Positions 7,499 through 15,632 of a stretch of 64,000 nt of DNA are shown here, piece by piece. Both the position numbers and the translations under genes were made by a program. Source of the stretch: Villigracilis sp024434165 (lineage in GTDB: Bacteria; Chloroflexota; Anaerolineae; Anaerolineales; Villigracilaceae); assembly GCA_030263665.1 (NCBI GenBank), contig SZPK01000009.1, positions 62,001-126,000 on the forward strand. The letters run 5' to 3'. A model generated the notes under the pieces. The model was not told the DNA's origin. It made no database searches and saw nothing but the letters and a program-made list of their open reading frames with translations. Position 1 is the stretch's first letter. Each line of letters opens with the position of its first letter.

Positions 7499-8986
7499 AT
7501 GAGTGCAATGAATATCCTGCTTGTTTACCCTGAATTCCCCGATACCTTTTGGAGTTTCAAACACGCGCTCAAGTTTGTACGAAAGAAGGCTGGGGCGCCT
7601 CCGCTTGGACTGTTGACCGTTGCAGCCATGCTGCCCGGCGAATGGGACAAGCGCCTGATCGATCTCAATATCACTGATCTCAAAGGTGAGGATCTGAAAT
7701 GGGCAGATTATGTTTTCATCAGCGCCATGACTGTGCAGCGTGAATCGGCACAAACTGTTATCAAACGTTGTAAAACCATTGGGGTAAAGATGGTGGCTGG
7801 TGGTCCACTTTTCACGATGGAGCATGAGCAATTCCCGGATGTGGATCATTTTGTTTTGAACGAGGCGGAGGAGACGCTAAAACCGTTCTTGCTGGACCTG
7901 GCACAGGGTCAGGCTCGACGCGTTTACTCGTCTAGTGAATTTCTAGATATCCATCAAACCCCAGTCCCGTTGTGGCATTTGGCGGATCTAAAAATGTATG
8001 ACACAGTTGGAATTCAGTTCTCGCGTGGTTGTCCGTTTGATTGCGATTTTTGCAATGTGACCGCGCTGCTGGGGCATCGTCCGCGCACCAAGACTGCTGC
8101 ACAAGTCGTTGCTGAACTTGATAGTCTGTATGCATTAGGTTGGCGCAAGAGCATTTTTTTTGTGGATGATAACTTTATCGGAAACAAGAAACAGATCAAG
8201 TCTGAAATGTTGCCAGCTCTGGTCGAATGGCGCAAGGGAAAGACCGGCATGTCATTTAACACAGAAGCATCCATCAATCTTGCCGATGATCCCGAATTAT
8301 TAAGGCTGATGGTGGAAGCCGGGTTCGACACCGTGTTCGTTGGTATCGAGACACCCAATGAAGCCAGCCTGACAGAATGTAGCAAGAGTCAAAACAAAGG
8401 GCGTGATCTGGTCGAGAGTGTTAAGAAACTTCAACGCGCAGGTCTTCAAGTGCAGGGTGGTTTCATCGTTGGGTTCGATCATGATTCCCCTTCGATCTTT
8501 CAACAGCAGATCGACTTCATTCAAAAGAGCGGTATTGTGACTGCCATGGTCGGTCTTTTGCAGGCTCCTTTAGGGACCCGCTTGTATGAACGTATGCAAA
8601 AAGAAGACCGCTTGATAAATCAATTTTCAGGCGATAACGTAGATGGTTCCACGAATATCATTCCCCGAATGGGACTCGAAGCGCTTAAGGAGGGCTATCG
8701 CAAGGTCCTTGGCTATATTTATGCGCCGAAACCTTATTACGAGCGCGTTCAAACTTTTCTTCGCGAATATCAGCCGCCCAGGATTAGGATTCAATTGGAG
8801 CCTCAATATATCCTGGCGTTTTGGCGTTCCATCTACCAATTGGGGATTCGTGGTACCGAGCGGTTTCACTACTGGCGGCTGTTTTTTTGGACCTTGTTCC
8901 GCCGTCCACGTTTATTTCCGCTGGCGATCATGTTCGCAATTTATGGGTTCCACTTCCGTCAGGTGATCGAATTGCACGTTGATTGA
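7499..8986 (+). CDS. B12-binding-type radical SAM protein with DUF4070-like C-terminus
   Basis: This 495-residue protein has an N-terminal Rossmann domain of the cobalamin-binding kind (1-145), then a radical SAM domain with the cluster motif CPFDCDFC (Cys178, Cys182, Cys185), and a C-terminal part that matches the DUF4070 layout ('YIYAPKPYYERVQTFLREY' at about 410). The classical DxHxxG cobalamin ligand motif is absent, as in other enzymes of this class. Relatives act in hopanoid, bacteriochlorophyll and other lipid or pigment pathways. The substrate here cannot be told from context, since the neighbours are stress genes. Start ATG 7499 follows AAGG and overlaps no gene. Confidence 0.82.
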   Translation: MSAMNILLVYPEFPDTFWSFKHALKFVRKKAGAPPLGLLTVAAMLPGEWDKRLIDLNITDLKGEDLKWADYVFISAMTVQRESAQTVIKRCKTIGVKMVAGGPLFTMEHEQFPDVDHFVLNEAEETLKPFLLDLAQGQARRVYSSSEFLDIHQTPVPLWHLADLKMYDTVGIQFSRGCPFDCDFCNVTALLGHRPRTKTAAQVVAELDSLYALGWRKSIFFVDDNFIGNKKQIKSEMLPALVEWRKGKTGMSFNTEASINLADDPELLRLMVEAGFDTVFVGIETPNEASLTECSKSQNKGRDLVESVKKLQRAGLQVQGGFIVGFDHDSPSIFQQQIDFIQKSGIVTAMVGLLQAPLGTRLYERMQKEDRLINQFSGDNVDGSTNIIPRMGLEALKEGYRKVLGYIYAPKPYYERVQTFLREYQPPRIRIQLEPQYILAFWRSIYQLGIRGTERFHYWRLFFWTLFRRPRLFPLAIMFAIYGFHFRQVIELHVD

Positions 8987-9024
8987 AGCTGTAGTTTACC
9001 TGCTATACCTATGAAGGAAATCGC

Positions 9025-9498
9025 ATGGAACAAAATAAAATAAAGATCGAACGCGATAAGAAAATTGCTCTTGTGGCGCATGATAACAAAAAGCGTGACC
9101 TGGTCGAGTGGGCGAAATACAACAGGGATCTTCTGGCGCATCACACGATCTATGCAACAGGAACGACGGGGGCATTATTGGAACAGGTGCTGGGCTTTCC
9201 AATTCACAAACTTGAGAGCGGACCGCTGGGCGGAGACCAACAGATCGGAGCCAAGATCGTTGACGGCGACATTGAATTCCTGATCTTCTTTTGGGACCCG
9301 CTTGAGTCCATGTCGCATGACCCGGATGTCAAAGCACTATTGCGGATGGCTGTTGTTTGGAACATTCCCATCGCCTGTAATCGAGCCACTGCAGACTTCA
9401 TGATCTCGTCACCACTAATGGATGAAGAATATGATCGCTTGTTACCGGAGTATGATGAATACAGGAATCGCACGACCATGATGATTGTGTCCGATTGA
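9025..9498 (+). CDS. mgsA: Methylglyoxal synthase
   Basis: This 157-residue enzyme converts dihydroxyacetone phosphate to methylglyoxal and phosphate, a bypass of lower glycolysis used under phosphate stress. The family motifs are all present: 'ALVAHDNKK' (His19, Asp20), 'GPLGGDQQIGA' (Asp71) and 'DPLESMSHDPDVKALLR' (Asp91, His98, Asp101). Numbering coincides with the well-studied E. coli enzyme, whose catalytic residues these are. It is cytoplasmic and of usual length. ATG at 9025 has GAAGGAAA upstream. It is placed in the stress block, which fits its role in metabolic stress. Confidence 0.95.
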   Translation: MEQNKIKIERDKKIALVAHDNKKRDLVEWAKYNRDLLAHHTIYATGTTGALLEQVLGFPIHKLESGPLGGDQQIGAKIVDGDIEFLIFFWDPLESMSHDPDVKALLRMAVVWNIPIACNRATADFMISSPLMDEEYDRLLPEYDEYRNRTTMMIVSD

Positions 9499-9534
9499 CT
9501 TTTGAACGCGCCCCAGCTTTAAGAAGGAACCCCT

Positions 9535-11004
9535 GTGAATACAAATCAAAAACATCATCGTGTTATTCTACAAGATATTGCGCATCGGGTGATGCTTGAG
9601 CGTGGACTGCTCCCGGATTTTTCGAATGAGGCAATTGCGGAACTTAAGAGGCTTAAATCCCCTCCCAATGATGTTCCTGATATCCGAGATATGCGTAACC
9701 TTCTCTGGACATCCATTGATAATGACGACTCGCTTGACCTAGATCAACTGACCGTTGCCGAAGCAATGCCTGGAGACAAGGTCAGAGTCATGGTTGCCAT
9801 TGCAGATGTAGATGCGCTCGTCCGGAAGGGGACCGCCCTGGACAAACATGCCCAGCACAATACTACATCCGTGTATACGGCTGCCAGAATTTTCCCGATG
9901 ATCCCAGATCTGCTTTCCACAGATCTAACCTCACTTAAACTCAATGAGGATCGACTTGCCCTTGTAATTGAAATGGAACTTGGTGCGGATGGAACTCTCC
10001 TGAATTCCAGTATCTATCGGGCGAGGGTCTGCAACCACGCCAAGCTGGCGTATAACAACATTGCGCCATGGTTGGAGGGCAACAACACTGTGCCTGAAGC
10101 AGTTTCCTCCGTTACTGGATTGGATGAAAATTTGCGATTGCAAGACAAAGCCGCCCAAAGTTTGAAGAAACTCCGGCACGTTAATGGTGCACTTACGCTG
10201 GAAACAATTGCAGCAAAACCAGTTTTTGACGGTGATCAAATCAAGGCGCTTGAAATCGATGAAAAGAATCGCGCCAAAGAGATCATTGAAGATTTCATGA
10301 TCGCAGCGAACGGCATAACAGCACGTTATCTTTCTGCCAAAGGATTCCCTTCCATCCGGCGTGTAGTGCGCACACCGAAACGCTGGGATCGTATCGTCGA
10401 AATTGCTGAAAGCCATCAGTATGAACTTCCTTATGAACCGGATTCAAAAGCCTTGGATGAATTTCTTGTTCATGCCAAAGCAGCGGACCAAATGCGCTTC
10501 TCTGACTTATCCCTGGCTGTTATCAAATTGCTAGGCTCTGGCGAATATGTAGCCGAGTCTTCTGATGAAACCGCGTCAGGTCACTTTGGTCTTGCTGTCA
10601 AAGACTATGCTCACTCTACGGCACCGAATCGCCGTTATCCCGACTTGCTGACTCAACGTTTACTGAAAGCTGCTCTCGAAGGAAAACCAATTCCTTATAG
10701 TAAAGAGGAGTTGGATGAACTGGCATTGCATTGCACCAAGGCAGAAGATATCGCCACTAAGGTGGAGCGACGCGTAGAAAAATCCGCTGCCGCCCTCATG
10801 CTTGAGTCACGGATCGGGGAGAAGTTCGCCTCCATCGTTACAGGTGCTTCTGAAAAAGGCACTTGGGTACGGCTGTTGAGCATTCCTATAGAAGGCAAAC
10901 TCGAACAGGGATTTGAAGGCTTTGATGTTGGCGATCAGATCAAAGTGCAGTTGATATTGGTGGATGTGCAGAAGGGATTTATCGATTTTAGAAAGACCAA
11001 TTAG
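9535..11004 (+). CDS. RNB-domain ribonuclease (RNase II/R type)
   Basis: This 489-residue protein is an exoribonuclease of the RNB class. The acidic metal-site cluster 'DNDDSLDLDQ' lies at about 62-71, followed by the typical 'VRVMVAIADVDALV...T.SVYTAARIFPMIPDLLSTDL..LKLNEDRLALVIEM' and, further on, the conserved 'YAHSTAPNRRYPDLLTQRLL'. The C-terminus (about 425-485) looks like an S1-type RNA-binding domain. It lacks the N-terminal cold-shock domains of RNase R, so it is a short-form enzyme. The start is GTG at 9535, with AAGAAGGA 5-10 bp before it. It hydrolyses RNA 3' to 5' in the cytoplasm. Confidence 0.9.
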   Translation: MNTNQKHHRVILQDIAHRVMLERGLLPDFSNEAIAELKRLKSPPNDVPDIRDMRNLLWTSIDNDDSLDLDQLTVAEAMPGDKVRVMVAIADVDALVRKGTALDKHAQHNTTSVYTAARIFPMIPDLLSTDLTSLKLNEDRLALVIEMELGADGTLLNSSIYRARVCNHAKLAYNNIAPWLEGNNTVPEAVSSVTGLDENLRLQDKAAQSLKKLRHVNGALTLETIAAKPVFDGDQIKALEIDEKNRAKEIIEDFMIAANGITARYLSAKGFPSIRRVVRTPKRWDRIVEIAESHQYELPYEPDSKALDEFLVHAKAADQMRFSDLSLAVIKLLGSGEYVAESSDETASGHFGLAVKDYAHSTAPNRRYPDLLTQRLLKAALEGKPIPYSKEELDELALHCTKAEDIATKVERRVEKSAAALMLESRIGEKFASIVTGASEKGTWVRLLSIPIEGKLEQGFEGFDVGDQIKVQLILVDVQKGFIDFRKTN

Positions 11005-11029
11005 CTCAAATACAATTAAGGAGCCTTGC

Positions 11030-11446
11030 ATGAAAAAAGAAATTGGTTTATGGGTCGATCATCGAGAAGCGGTTATTGTAATTCTCAGTGATGGTATGGA
11101 AGTAACAAAACACATATCCTCCAACAATGGAAAGCATGTTCGATACTCCGGTAGTTCACATTCCAAAAACCGGCAAGGATTAAAGGGAATAATAGCAGAA
11201 GATCAGAAGGACAGGAAATTTGCAAACGCCCTTAATAAATATTACGATGAGATCATCGCTGTGCTTCGAGATGCCAAAACCATCCAGATCTTCGGTCCCG
11301 GCGAGGCAAAGGGAGAATTAGAAAAGCGGATTGAGCATGAAGGGCTTAGGACACATATTTTAACAATTGAAACCATGGATAAGATGACTGACCATCAGAT
11401 CGTGGCAAAAGTTCGAGAGCGTTTTCCAGTTAAGAACGGGCTGTAA
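11030..11446 (+). CDS. eRF1-domain-like / host-attachment-type hypothetical protein
   Basis: This 138-residue protein begins 'MKKEIGLWVDHREAVIVIL', a pattern seen in small bacterial proteins related to the eRF1 N-terminal/baeRF or 'host attachment' group. Its second half ('IQIFGPGEAKGELEKRIEHEG') has the strand-turn-helix typical of that fold. It may associate with ribosomes, but this is weak evidence. I chose ATG 11030 over in-frame upstream starts because AAGGAG lies at 11018-11023 and the upstream part overlaps the ribonuclease gene. It is the last gene of the plus-strand run. Confidence 0.6.
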   Translation: MKKEIGLWVDHREAVIVILSDGMEVTKHISSNNGKHVRYSGSSHSKNRQGLKGIIAEDQKDRKFANALNKYYDEIIAVLRDAKTIQIFGPGEAKGELEKRIEHEGLRTHILTIETMDKMTDHQIVAKVRERFPVKNGL

Positions 11447-11534
11447 GTAAAATATTCTGGCAATTGGCGCATTGCCATTCACAGATAAGCTAAAGCTATT
11501 TCATGAACATGAGATGGTCGCATTTGCTTGAAAT

Positions 11535-11789
11535 TTACACTTTCACCCAATTATTACTGGTTTCAACGGCTTCTGTGAGCGTCTTATGTTCTCCGTATAC
11601 TGTGTTTGCTTCCATCACCCGAATTTCTAGATAACGGCAATCAAGGCAGAGAAAAGCTTCTGTTTCAAATCGATAGGTGAAGCTATCTACTGCGATCATT
11701 TGAAGAACAATTCCATCCTGATGCCAATTTTTGCCCGTGTTCTTGTACACGTTTCGTGAACCACATTTCGAGCATTTTCGGTCTTGCAT
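11535..11789 (-). CDS. Small zinc-ribbon protein, 84 aa
   Basis: This 84-residue protein has two CxxC knuckles (Cys6/Cys9 in CSKCGS and Cys48/Cys51 in CLDC), separated by about 40 residues, and a short polar tail. It is probably a zinc-binding protein of the ribbon type, cytoplasmic. AAAGGAG lies before the ATG, in the right place. It points against the long plus-strand run and stands alone, as the element to its right is decayed. The family is not recognised beyond the zinc ribbon. Confidence 0.7.
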   Translation of the reverse strand: MQDRKCSKCGSRNVYKNTGKNWHQDGIVLQMIAVDSFTYRFETEAFLCLDCRYLEIRVMEANTVYGEHKTLTEAVETSNNWVKV

Positions 11790-12014
11790 GGGTATCTCCT
11801 TTGCGGACTTTAACGCACCTTTTCAGTTTGTGAAATACACTATATCGTGGCAAATTGTCAATTTTCTGTATCCCCCAAAACAACTAATACCTGATTTCAT
11901 TGTACTACCATACATGAATAATGACAGGACCGAAATGTTTATCAAAGTTGAAATAACCTTTGGAGAAAATATATTTATTAATATCATCGGTATGGAGTTT
12001 TCTTTTGTGTAAAA

Positions 12015-12320
12015 AATAGACATGCTTATGCATTCTCCGCTAACAATGAAATCAACTTTCCCCAAAACCGCGGCTTTGGTAAAGTTATCGTCTTTGGGAT
12101 CGTCCTCGATAAATCGGATCTCTTCTTCAGGAACAATAAACTTGGAGAACTGATAGATATAATGGGTAATTTTGTCTTTAGTTGTTTTAAGTTGAACTTG
12201 GGGCGATTGAGGACTTCAAAATATTCACTGATTACATCGGTTGTGACTACCACCGTGAATTTCTTTTCGTCCCACTTCTCTAGAATCAAAACCAGCGCAC
12301 CGCCCAACCCGCTTCATTTG
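12015..12320 (-). pseudogene. Decayed PIN-domain toxin
   Basis: The minus strand shows a PIN toxin in pieces. One frame (from about 12320 down) reads 'GGALVLILEKWDEKKFTVVVTTDVISEYFEVLNRPKF', the middle of a typical PIN domain. The signal then jumps by one frame to 'FIVPEEEIRFIEDDPKDDNFTKAAVLGKVDFIVSGE', the classic acidic C-terminal half. The N-terminal part with the first catalytic Asp is missing, there is a frameshift near 12200, and the tail after VSGE is scrambled. It follows an antitoxin-like gene in the usual order. It cannot be functional as it stands. Confidence 0.75.
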
Positions 12321-12358
12321 CCGTCTTACACGGCGCGAATTTCTGCGTCAATGCCTGC

Positions 12359-12544
12359 CTAGGTGATGTTATTCGCTTCTGCTGTCGCGCGGGCGTCCTG
12401 CAAGGCTTCTTTGAAATCTTTGCTGATTTTTTCTTCGTTGGGGAGGCTGATTTTCAGGAAACGGATAAATGCCAATACATCCGCCTGACGAGATTCTGAT
12501 AAGGTGGAAATTTCACGCAGGAGAGTTTGCTCAAAAGTGGTCAT
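12359..12544 (-). pseudogene. Truncated antitoxin partner of the PIN toxin
   Basis: This is a 61-residue helical protein (MTTFEQTLLREISTLSES...) with the features of small VapB/DUF2281-type antitoxins. The frame goes on after the TAG at 12359-12361 with 'AGIDAEIRAV', the sort of ending such antitoxins have, so the stop is probably premature. The partner toxin just downstream is broken too, and both lie in the last part of the AT-rich block next to a tRNA fragment. It could still be expressed as a short peptide. Confidence 0.6.
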
Positions 12545-12966
12545 GGGTCACCTCTTGGTAATTATACAAATTCATGTCATTGCGTGGAGAAAACAATGAA
12601 GCAGTTACCCCTCTGTCCTATAAGTTTCGACACCGGACAGCAGGATGGATTTGATTTCTGAATTATCCATGATCTACCCTTTTCGGTATTCGAGCTCCTT
12701 GCGCCAGACTGTCTCAATTGATCACCAGCGCTTGTGGAAGCATGTTTCATATCAATGATTATGTCTTGTGTATTATGTGCTTTGAGGGTTAGCGGGTTTT
12801 GATCAGGTATTGGTAAATCCTATATTGATTTAATTTTCTTTTGTGCTATAACACGTATGACAATTATTTGATTGTCATCAAACTTCAGGCTCTTTAAAAT
12901 CGTAAACCGCAGGGGTGAGCACAAATACTACCCTGATGCTCCAAAGTCTGCGGTCAGAGATTGACC
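12545..12966. other. AT-rich spacer beside the tRNA fragment
   Basis: These 420 bases hold no gene that I can support. A perfect 8-bp inverted repeat, ATGACAAT-6 bp-ATTGTCAT, lies at 12857-12878 and could be an operator or recombinase-arm site. Around 12909-12922 the sequence GCAGGGGTGAGCA resembles, with gaps, the start of a tRNA-fMet gene, but no tRNA fold follows. Confidence 0.45.
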
Positions 12967-13010
12967 CTCATAACCCGAAGGTCGCAGGTTCAAGTCCTGC
13001 CCCCGCTACC
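12967..13010 (+). other. 3' part of tRNA-fMet (CAU), likely attachment site remnant
   Basis: These 44 bases read as the end of an initiator-type tRNA: the anticodon loop CTCATAA, the 3' side of the anticodon stem CCCGA, a perfect T-arm (GCAGG-TTCAAGT-CCTGC) and the 3' acceptor strand CCCCGCT with ACC. The 5' half with a matching AGCGGGG strand and anticodon stem is missing. The match starts at the anticodon loop, which is a known crossover place for tyrosine recombinases. The base composition changes here, which supports an island end (attR). No integrase is in view. Confidence 0.7.
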
Positions 13011-13012
13011 TA

Positions 13013-13042
13013 ACGAAGACCATGCGAAAGCATGGTCTTCGT
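13013..13042 (+). terminator. Hairpin after the tRNA fragment
   Basis: There is a perfect 13-bp stem (ACGAAGACCATGC / GCATGGTCTTCGT) with a GAAA loop, 2 bp after the tRNA fragment. It has no strong T-run. It is probably the original tRNA terminator or processing hairpin kept with the fragment. Confidence 0.6.
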
Positions 13043-13149
13043 GCTTAAATTAACTCACCGGACGCAGCGCCGCGAAATTTATCCCGCCTTTGCAAGGCTG
13101 CATGTTGCAGATTAACAAATTAATCCGGCAATGCGAAAGCCGCTGTTTC

Positions 13150-13203
13150 AGTACCGCAAGATTCATGCTGCGCCGTTCATCGCAAGATGAATCTTGCAGT
13201 ACT
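13150..13203. repeat. 17-bp inverted repeat in the spacer
   Basis: The arms are 13150-13166 and 13187-13203 (core GCAAGATTCAT / ATGAATCTTGC) with one mismatch and a 20-bp loop. It is part of a 390-bp gene-free spacer that also holds repeat copy A at 13233. It could form a cruciform or RNA hairpin. Confidence 0.6.
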
Positions 13204-13232
13204 CCATTGTCAGAATAATTTGGAAATAGACC

Positions 13233-13314
13233 TCTTGTATAAGTGCTCCCGCCGCAGTCCTCGGCGGCGGGGACGCCGCCTTGACCAAGGTAAAAAAGTG
13301 ACTTTTGCAAGAAG
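13233..13314 (+). repeat. Intergenic repeat, copy A (inverted mate at 17601)
   Basis: The core words AAGTGCTCCCGCCGC and GTAAAAAAGTGACTTTTGCAAG recur in reverse orientation at 17601-17656. Copy A carries about 24 extra GC-rich bases (13256-13279) in the middle. There is no coding capacity and no nearby transposase. It may be a non-autonomous element or a regulatory repeat. Confidence 0.65.
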
Positions 13315-13434
13315 TCAAATGTACAAAATGCTGCTGCGTAACATCGGTGACTTCAGTACGGCTGGGGCTTGTTTGTCATATAATCAGAAAGAATGGAAGT
13401 TCTTTTTCGACTGCCTTCCCATTTGGAGCCTGCC

Positions 13435-14754
13435 ATGACGGAAAAACAGAATATGTACGAACGCCCGGTCGAGATCCTGCAGCGCTTGATCCGATTCAAC
13501 ACCACCAACCCGCCCGGCAATGAGGCGGCTTGCGTTGGGTATATCCGCGACCTGTTGAATGAAGCGGGGATCGAATCCACGCTGCTTGCCAAAGACCCAA
13601 ACCGCCCCAACCTGATTGCGCGTTTGCAGGGGGAAGGCAAAGTCCCGCCATTGCTATTGTATGGGCATGTGGATGTTGTGACCACTGAAAACCAGCCCTG
13701 GCAGCATCCGCCTTTCGAGGGCGAATTGATTGATGGTTACGTGTGGGGGCGCGGCGCGCTGGATATGAAAGGCGGGGTGGCGATGATGGTGGCGGCGTTC
13801 CTGCGCGCAAATGCCGAGGGGCTGCGTCCGCCCGGCGACGTGATGCTGGCAATCGTCGCCGATGAAGAGGCGGGCGGGGATTTCGGCGCGAAGTTCCTCG
13901 TGGAGGAACATCCCGATTTGTTCAAAGGCGTCAAGTATGCCATCGGCGAGTTCGGCGGGTTTACGCTCCAGATCGGGAGGAAGCGTTTATATCCCATCAT
14001 GATCTCGGAAAAACAGATTTGCACAATAAAAGCCACCGTGCGCGGACCGGGCGGGCACGGCTCGATGCCGGTCAAAGGCGGGGCAATGGCGCGGCTCTCA
14101 CGATTGCTCAAGGCATTGGATGAGAACGACCTGCCGGTTCACATCACGCCTCCCGCGCGGATGATGGTGGAGGCGATGGCTTCGGAACTGGGCGGCATCC
14201 AGGGTGTGATCCTCAGTCAATTGACCAACCCGGCGCTGACCGGGGCGATCATCAAAACGCTCGGCGAGCGCGGACGGACGTTCTATCCGTTATTCCACAA
14301 CACCGTCAGCCCGACGATCTTGCAGGGCAGCACGAAGATCAACGTCATTCCCAGCGAGGCTTCGGTCGAGTTGGACGGGCGCCTGCTGCCCGGCTTCAAA
14401 CCGGAAGATATGATGCGCGAATTGCGCGCCATCGTGGGCGGCGATGTCCAACTGGATTTGGTTCAGTTCGAGCCGGGTCCCGCCGAGCCGGATATGAGTT
14501 TATTCGATACGCTGGGTGGAATTTTGAAGGAAGCTGACCCGCAGGGGACGCCGATTCCCTTGTTGTTGAGCGGCGTGACGGATGGACGCTTCTTCTCCCA
14601 ACTTGGCATCCAGACCTACGGCTACCTGCCGATGACCCTGCCCGAAGAATTCAACTTTGCTTCGGTGATTCATGCCGCGGACGAGCGCGTCCCCGCGGCG
14701 GCGATTGAGTTCGGAGCGCAGGCGATTTACAAAGCGCTGCAGAGGTTTGGTTAG
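13435..14754 (+). CDS. M20 family metallopeptidase (ArgE/DapE/CPG2 type)
   Basis: This 439-residue zinc peptidase or deacylase of the M20 family shows all the metal-site motifs: 'LLLYGHVDVV' (His), 'GRGALDMKGG' (bridging Asp) and 'IVADEEAGG' (Glu-Glu). They are followed by a lid/dimerisation domain starting at 'ICTIKATVRGPGGHGSMP'. The late 'GVTDGRFFSQLGIQTYGYLPM' resembles the metal ligand region near the C-terminus. The ATG at 13435 has GGAG 7 bp before it, and an ATG at 13393 is in frame but less well placed. No signal peptide is present. The substrate is likely an N-acyl amino acid or small peptide, but it cannot be fixed from the sequence. Confidence 0.88.
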   Translation: MTEKQNMYERPVEILQRLIRFNTTNPPGNEAACVGYIRDLLNEAGIESTLLAKDPNRPNLIARLQGEGKVPPLLLYGHVDVVTTENQPWQHPPFEGELIDGYVWGRGALDMKGGVAMMVAAFLRANAEGLRPPGDVMLAIVADEEAGGDFGAKFLVEEHPDLFKGVKYAIGEFGGFTLQIGRKRLYPIMISEKQICTIKATVRGPGGHGSMPVKGGAMARLSRLLKALDENDLPVHITPPARMMVEAMASELGGIQGVILSQLTNPALTGAIIKTLGERGRTFYPLFHNTVSPTILQGSTKINVIPSEASVELDGRLLPGFKPEDMMRELRAIVGGDVQLDLVQFEPGPAEPDMSLFDTLGGILKEADPQGTPIPLLLSGVTDGRFFSQLGIQTYGYLPMTLPEEFNFASVIHAADERVPAAAIEFGAQAIYKALQRFG

Positions 14755-14765
14755 GGGTACTTATT

Positions 14766-15554
14766 TCACCACCTGCAATCCATCGTCGTATTCACCCCCG
14801 CCGATTTACCCACGCGCTTGTACATGGTCACATTCGTGAACGGTTCGCCGAGGATGCCGTCATGGATTGCCCAGGAGCGTTTGCGGATGCTTTCGGCGGC
14901 TTCGGGCAGGCGGAACGGGTTTGAGCCGTCCAGCTGTGCGCGCAGGTCGCCGCCGGGTTGAAATCCCGTGTGGATGCTGTCCATCAGGCGTTTGCCCATC
15001 TGATAGGTGAAACCATACCGCTCGAAGATGACCGCGTTGTGGTAATACAACGGCTCGACGAAATACATATCGTGACCGAGCGCCGTGACGAAGCCTTCGA
15101 ACGCCTCGATGGCTTGACCCAGCATCCTGAGTCCGCGTCGTACCTGACCCGGAGCCAGCCCCGCCTCACAAGCCTTGATCTCCGCCTCGATGTTTCTCTT
15201 CAGCGTGCCGAACTTCGTCGGCGTGCCGTCCGGCATCCTGTCCACGTCGAAGCGCGGCGAGTCCGGGTCGTTGAGGATGTAGAGCAGGACGTGAATCTGC
15301 CCGTTCATCGTATCGGTCAGGTGCGCATACAGGATCGGGTCGGGGAAATCCACTTTATGATACAGGCGCATCTCCACGTCGGTGGAACCGGAGGCAAAAC
15401 GAAATTGCAGCAGGTTATAACCTGCGGCGGAAGTCAACGGAGGCAGGTTGTATTTTTCCAGCAGGGATTGTGGGATGTACTTCGCATACAGTGCCCGTTT
15501 TTCAGGGTCGGGCAGGAGGTTGATTCCGCCTATGGTTGAAGGAGGCATTTTCAT
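14766..15554 (-). CDS. Hypothetical protein, 262 aa
   Basis: This is a soluble 262-residue protein without signal peptide. It contains a mixed alpha/beta part with 'LLQFRFASGSTDVEMRLYHK' and, near 170-190, 'FVEPLYYHNAVIFERYGFTYQMG', which is reminiscent of the acceptor-side end of GNAT acetyltransferases (N..A...YE+.GF), though the full fold is not evident. The gene is convergent with the M20 peptidase and ends 12 bp from it. I do not recognise the family, and an acyltransferase-like role is only a guess. Confidence 0.7.
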   Translation of the reverse strand: MKMPPSTIGGINLLPDPEKRALYAKYIPQSLLEKYNLPPLTSAAGYNLLQFRFASGSTDVEMRLYHKVDFPDPILYAHLTDTMNGQIHVLLYILNDPDSPRFDVDRMPDGTPTKFGTLKRNIEAEIKACEAGLAPGQVRRGLRMLGQAIEAFEGFVTALGHDMYFVEPLYYHNAVIFERYGFTYQMGKRLMDSIHTGFQPGGDLRAQLDGSNPFRLPEAAESIRKRSWAIHDGILGEPFTNVTMYKRVGKSAGVNTTMDCRW

Positions 15555-15569
15555 TTCCTGGCTTATTCG

Positions 15570-15632
15570 TCAAGTAGTCGGGTAGTCGTACAAACTATTC
15601 GACCATGCGGCTATCCAACTATCTGACTCTCA
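15570..15632. repeat. Degenerate tandem word repeat (TAGTCGGG-like)
   Basis: The spacer is built from variants of a word of about 8-9 bp (AGTAGTCGG, GTAGTCGTA, ACTATTCGAC, GCTATCCAAC, TATCTGACTC). Similar word-like arrays, each with its own unit, lie at 37931, 44613 and 46150. It overlaps the 3' end of smpB by a few bases. No coding role. Confidence 0.5.

Noticed and set aside
12909..13010. Complete tRNA gene
   Set aside because: Although GCAGGGGTGAGCA at 12909 recalls a tRNA start, the anticodon stem and acceptor stem do not pair. Only the 3' part is tRNA-like.
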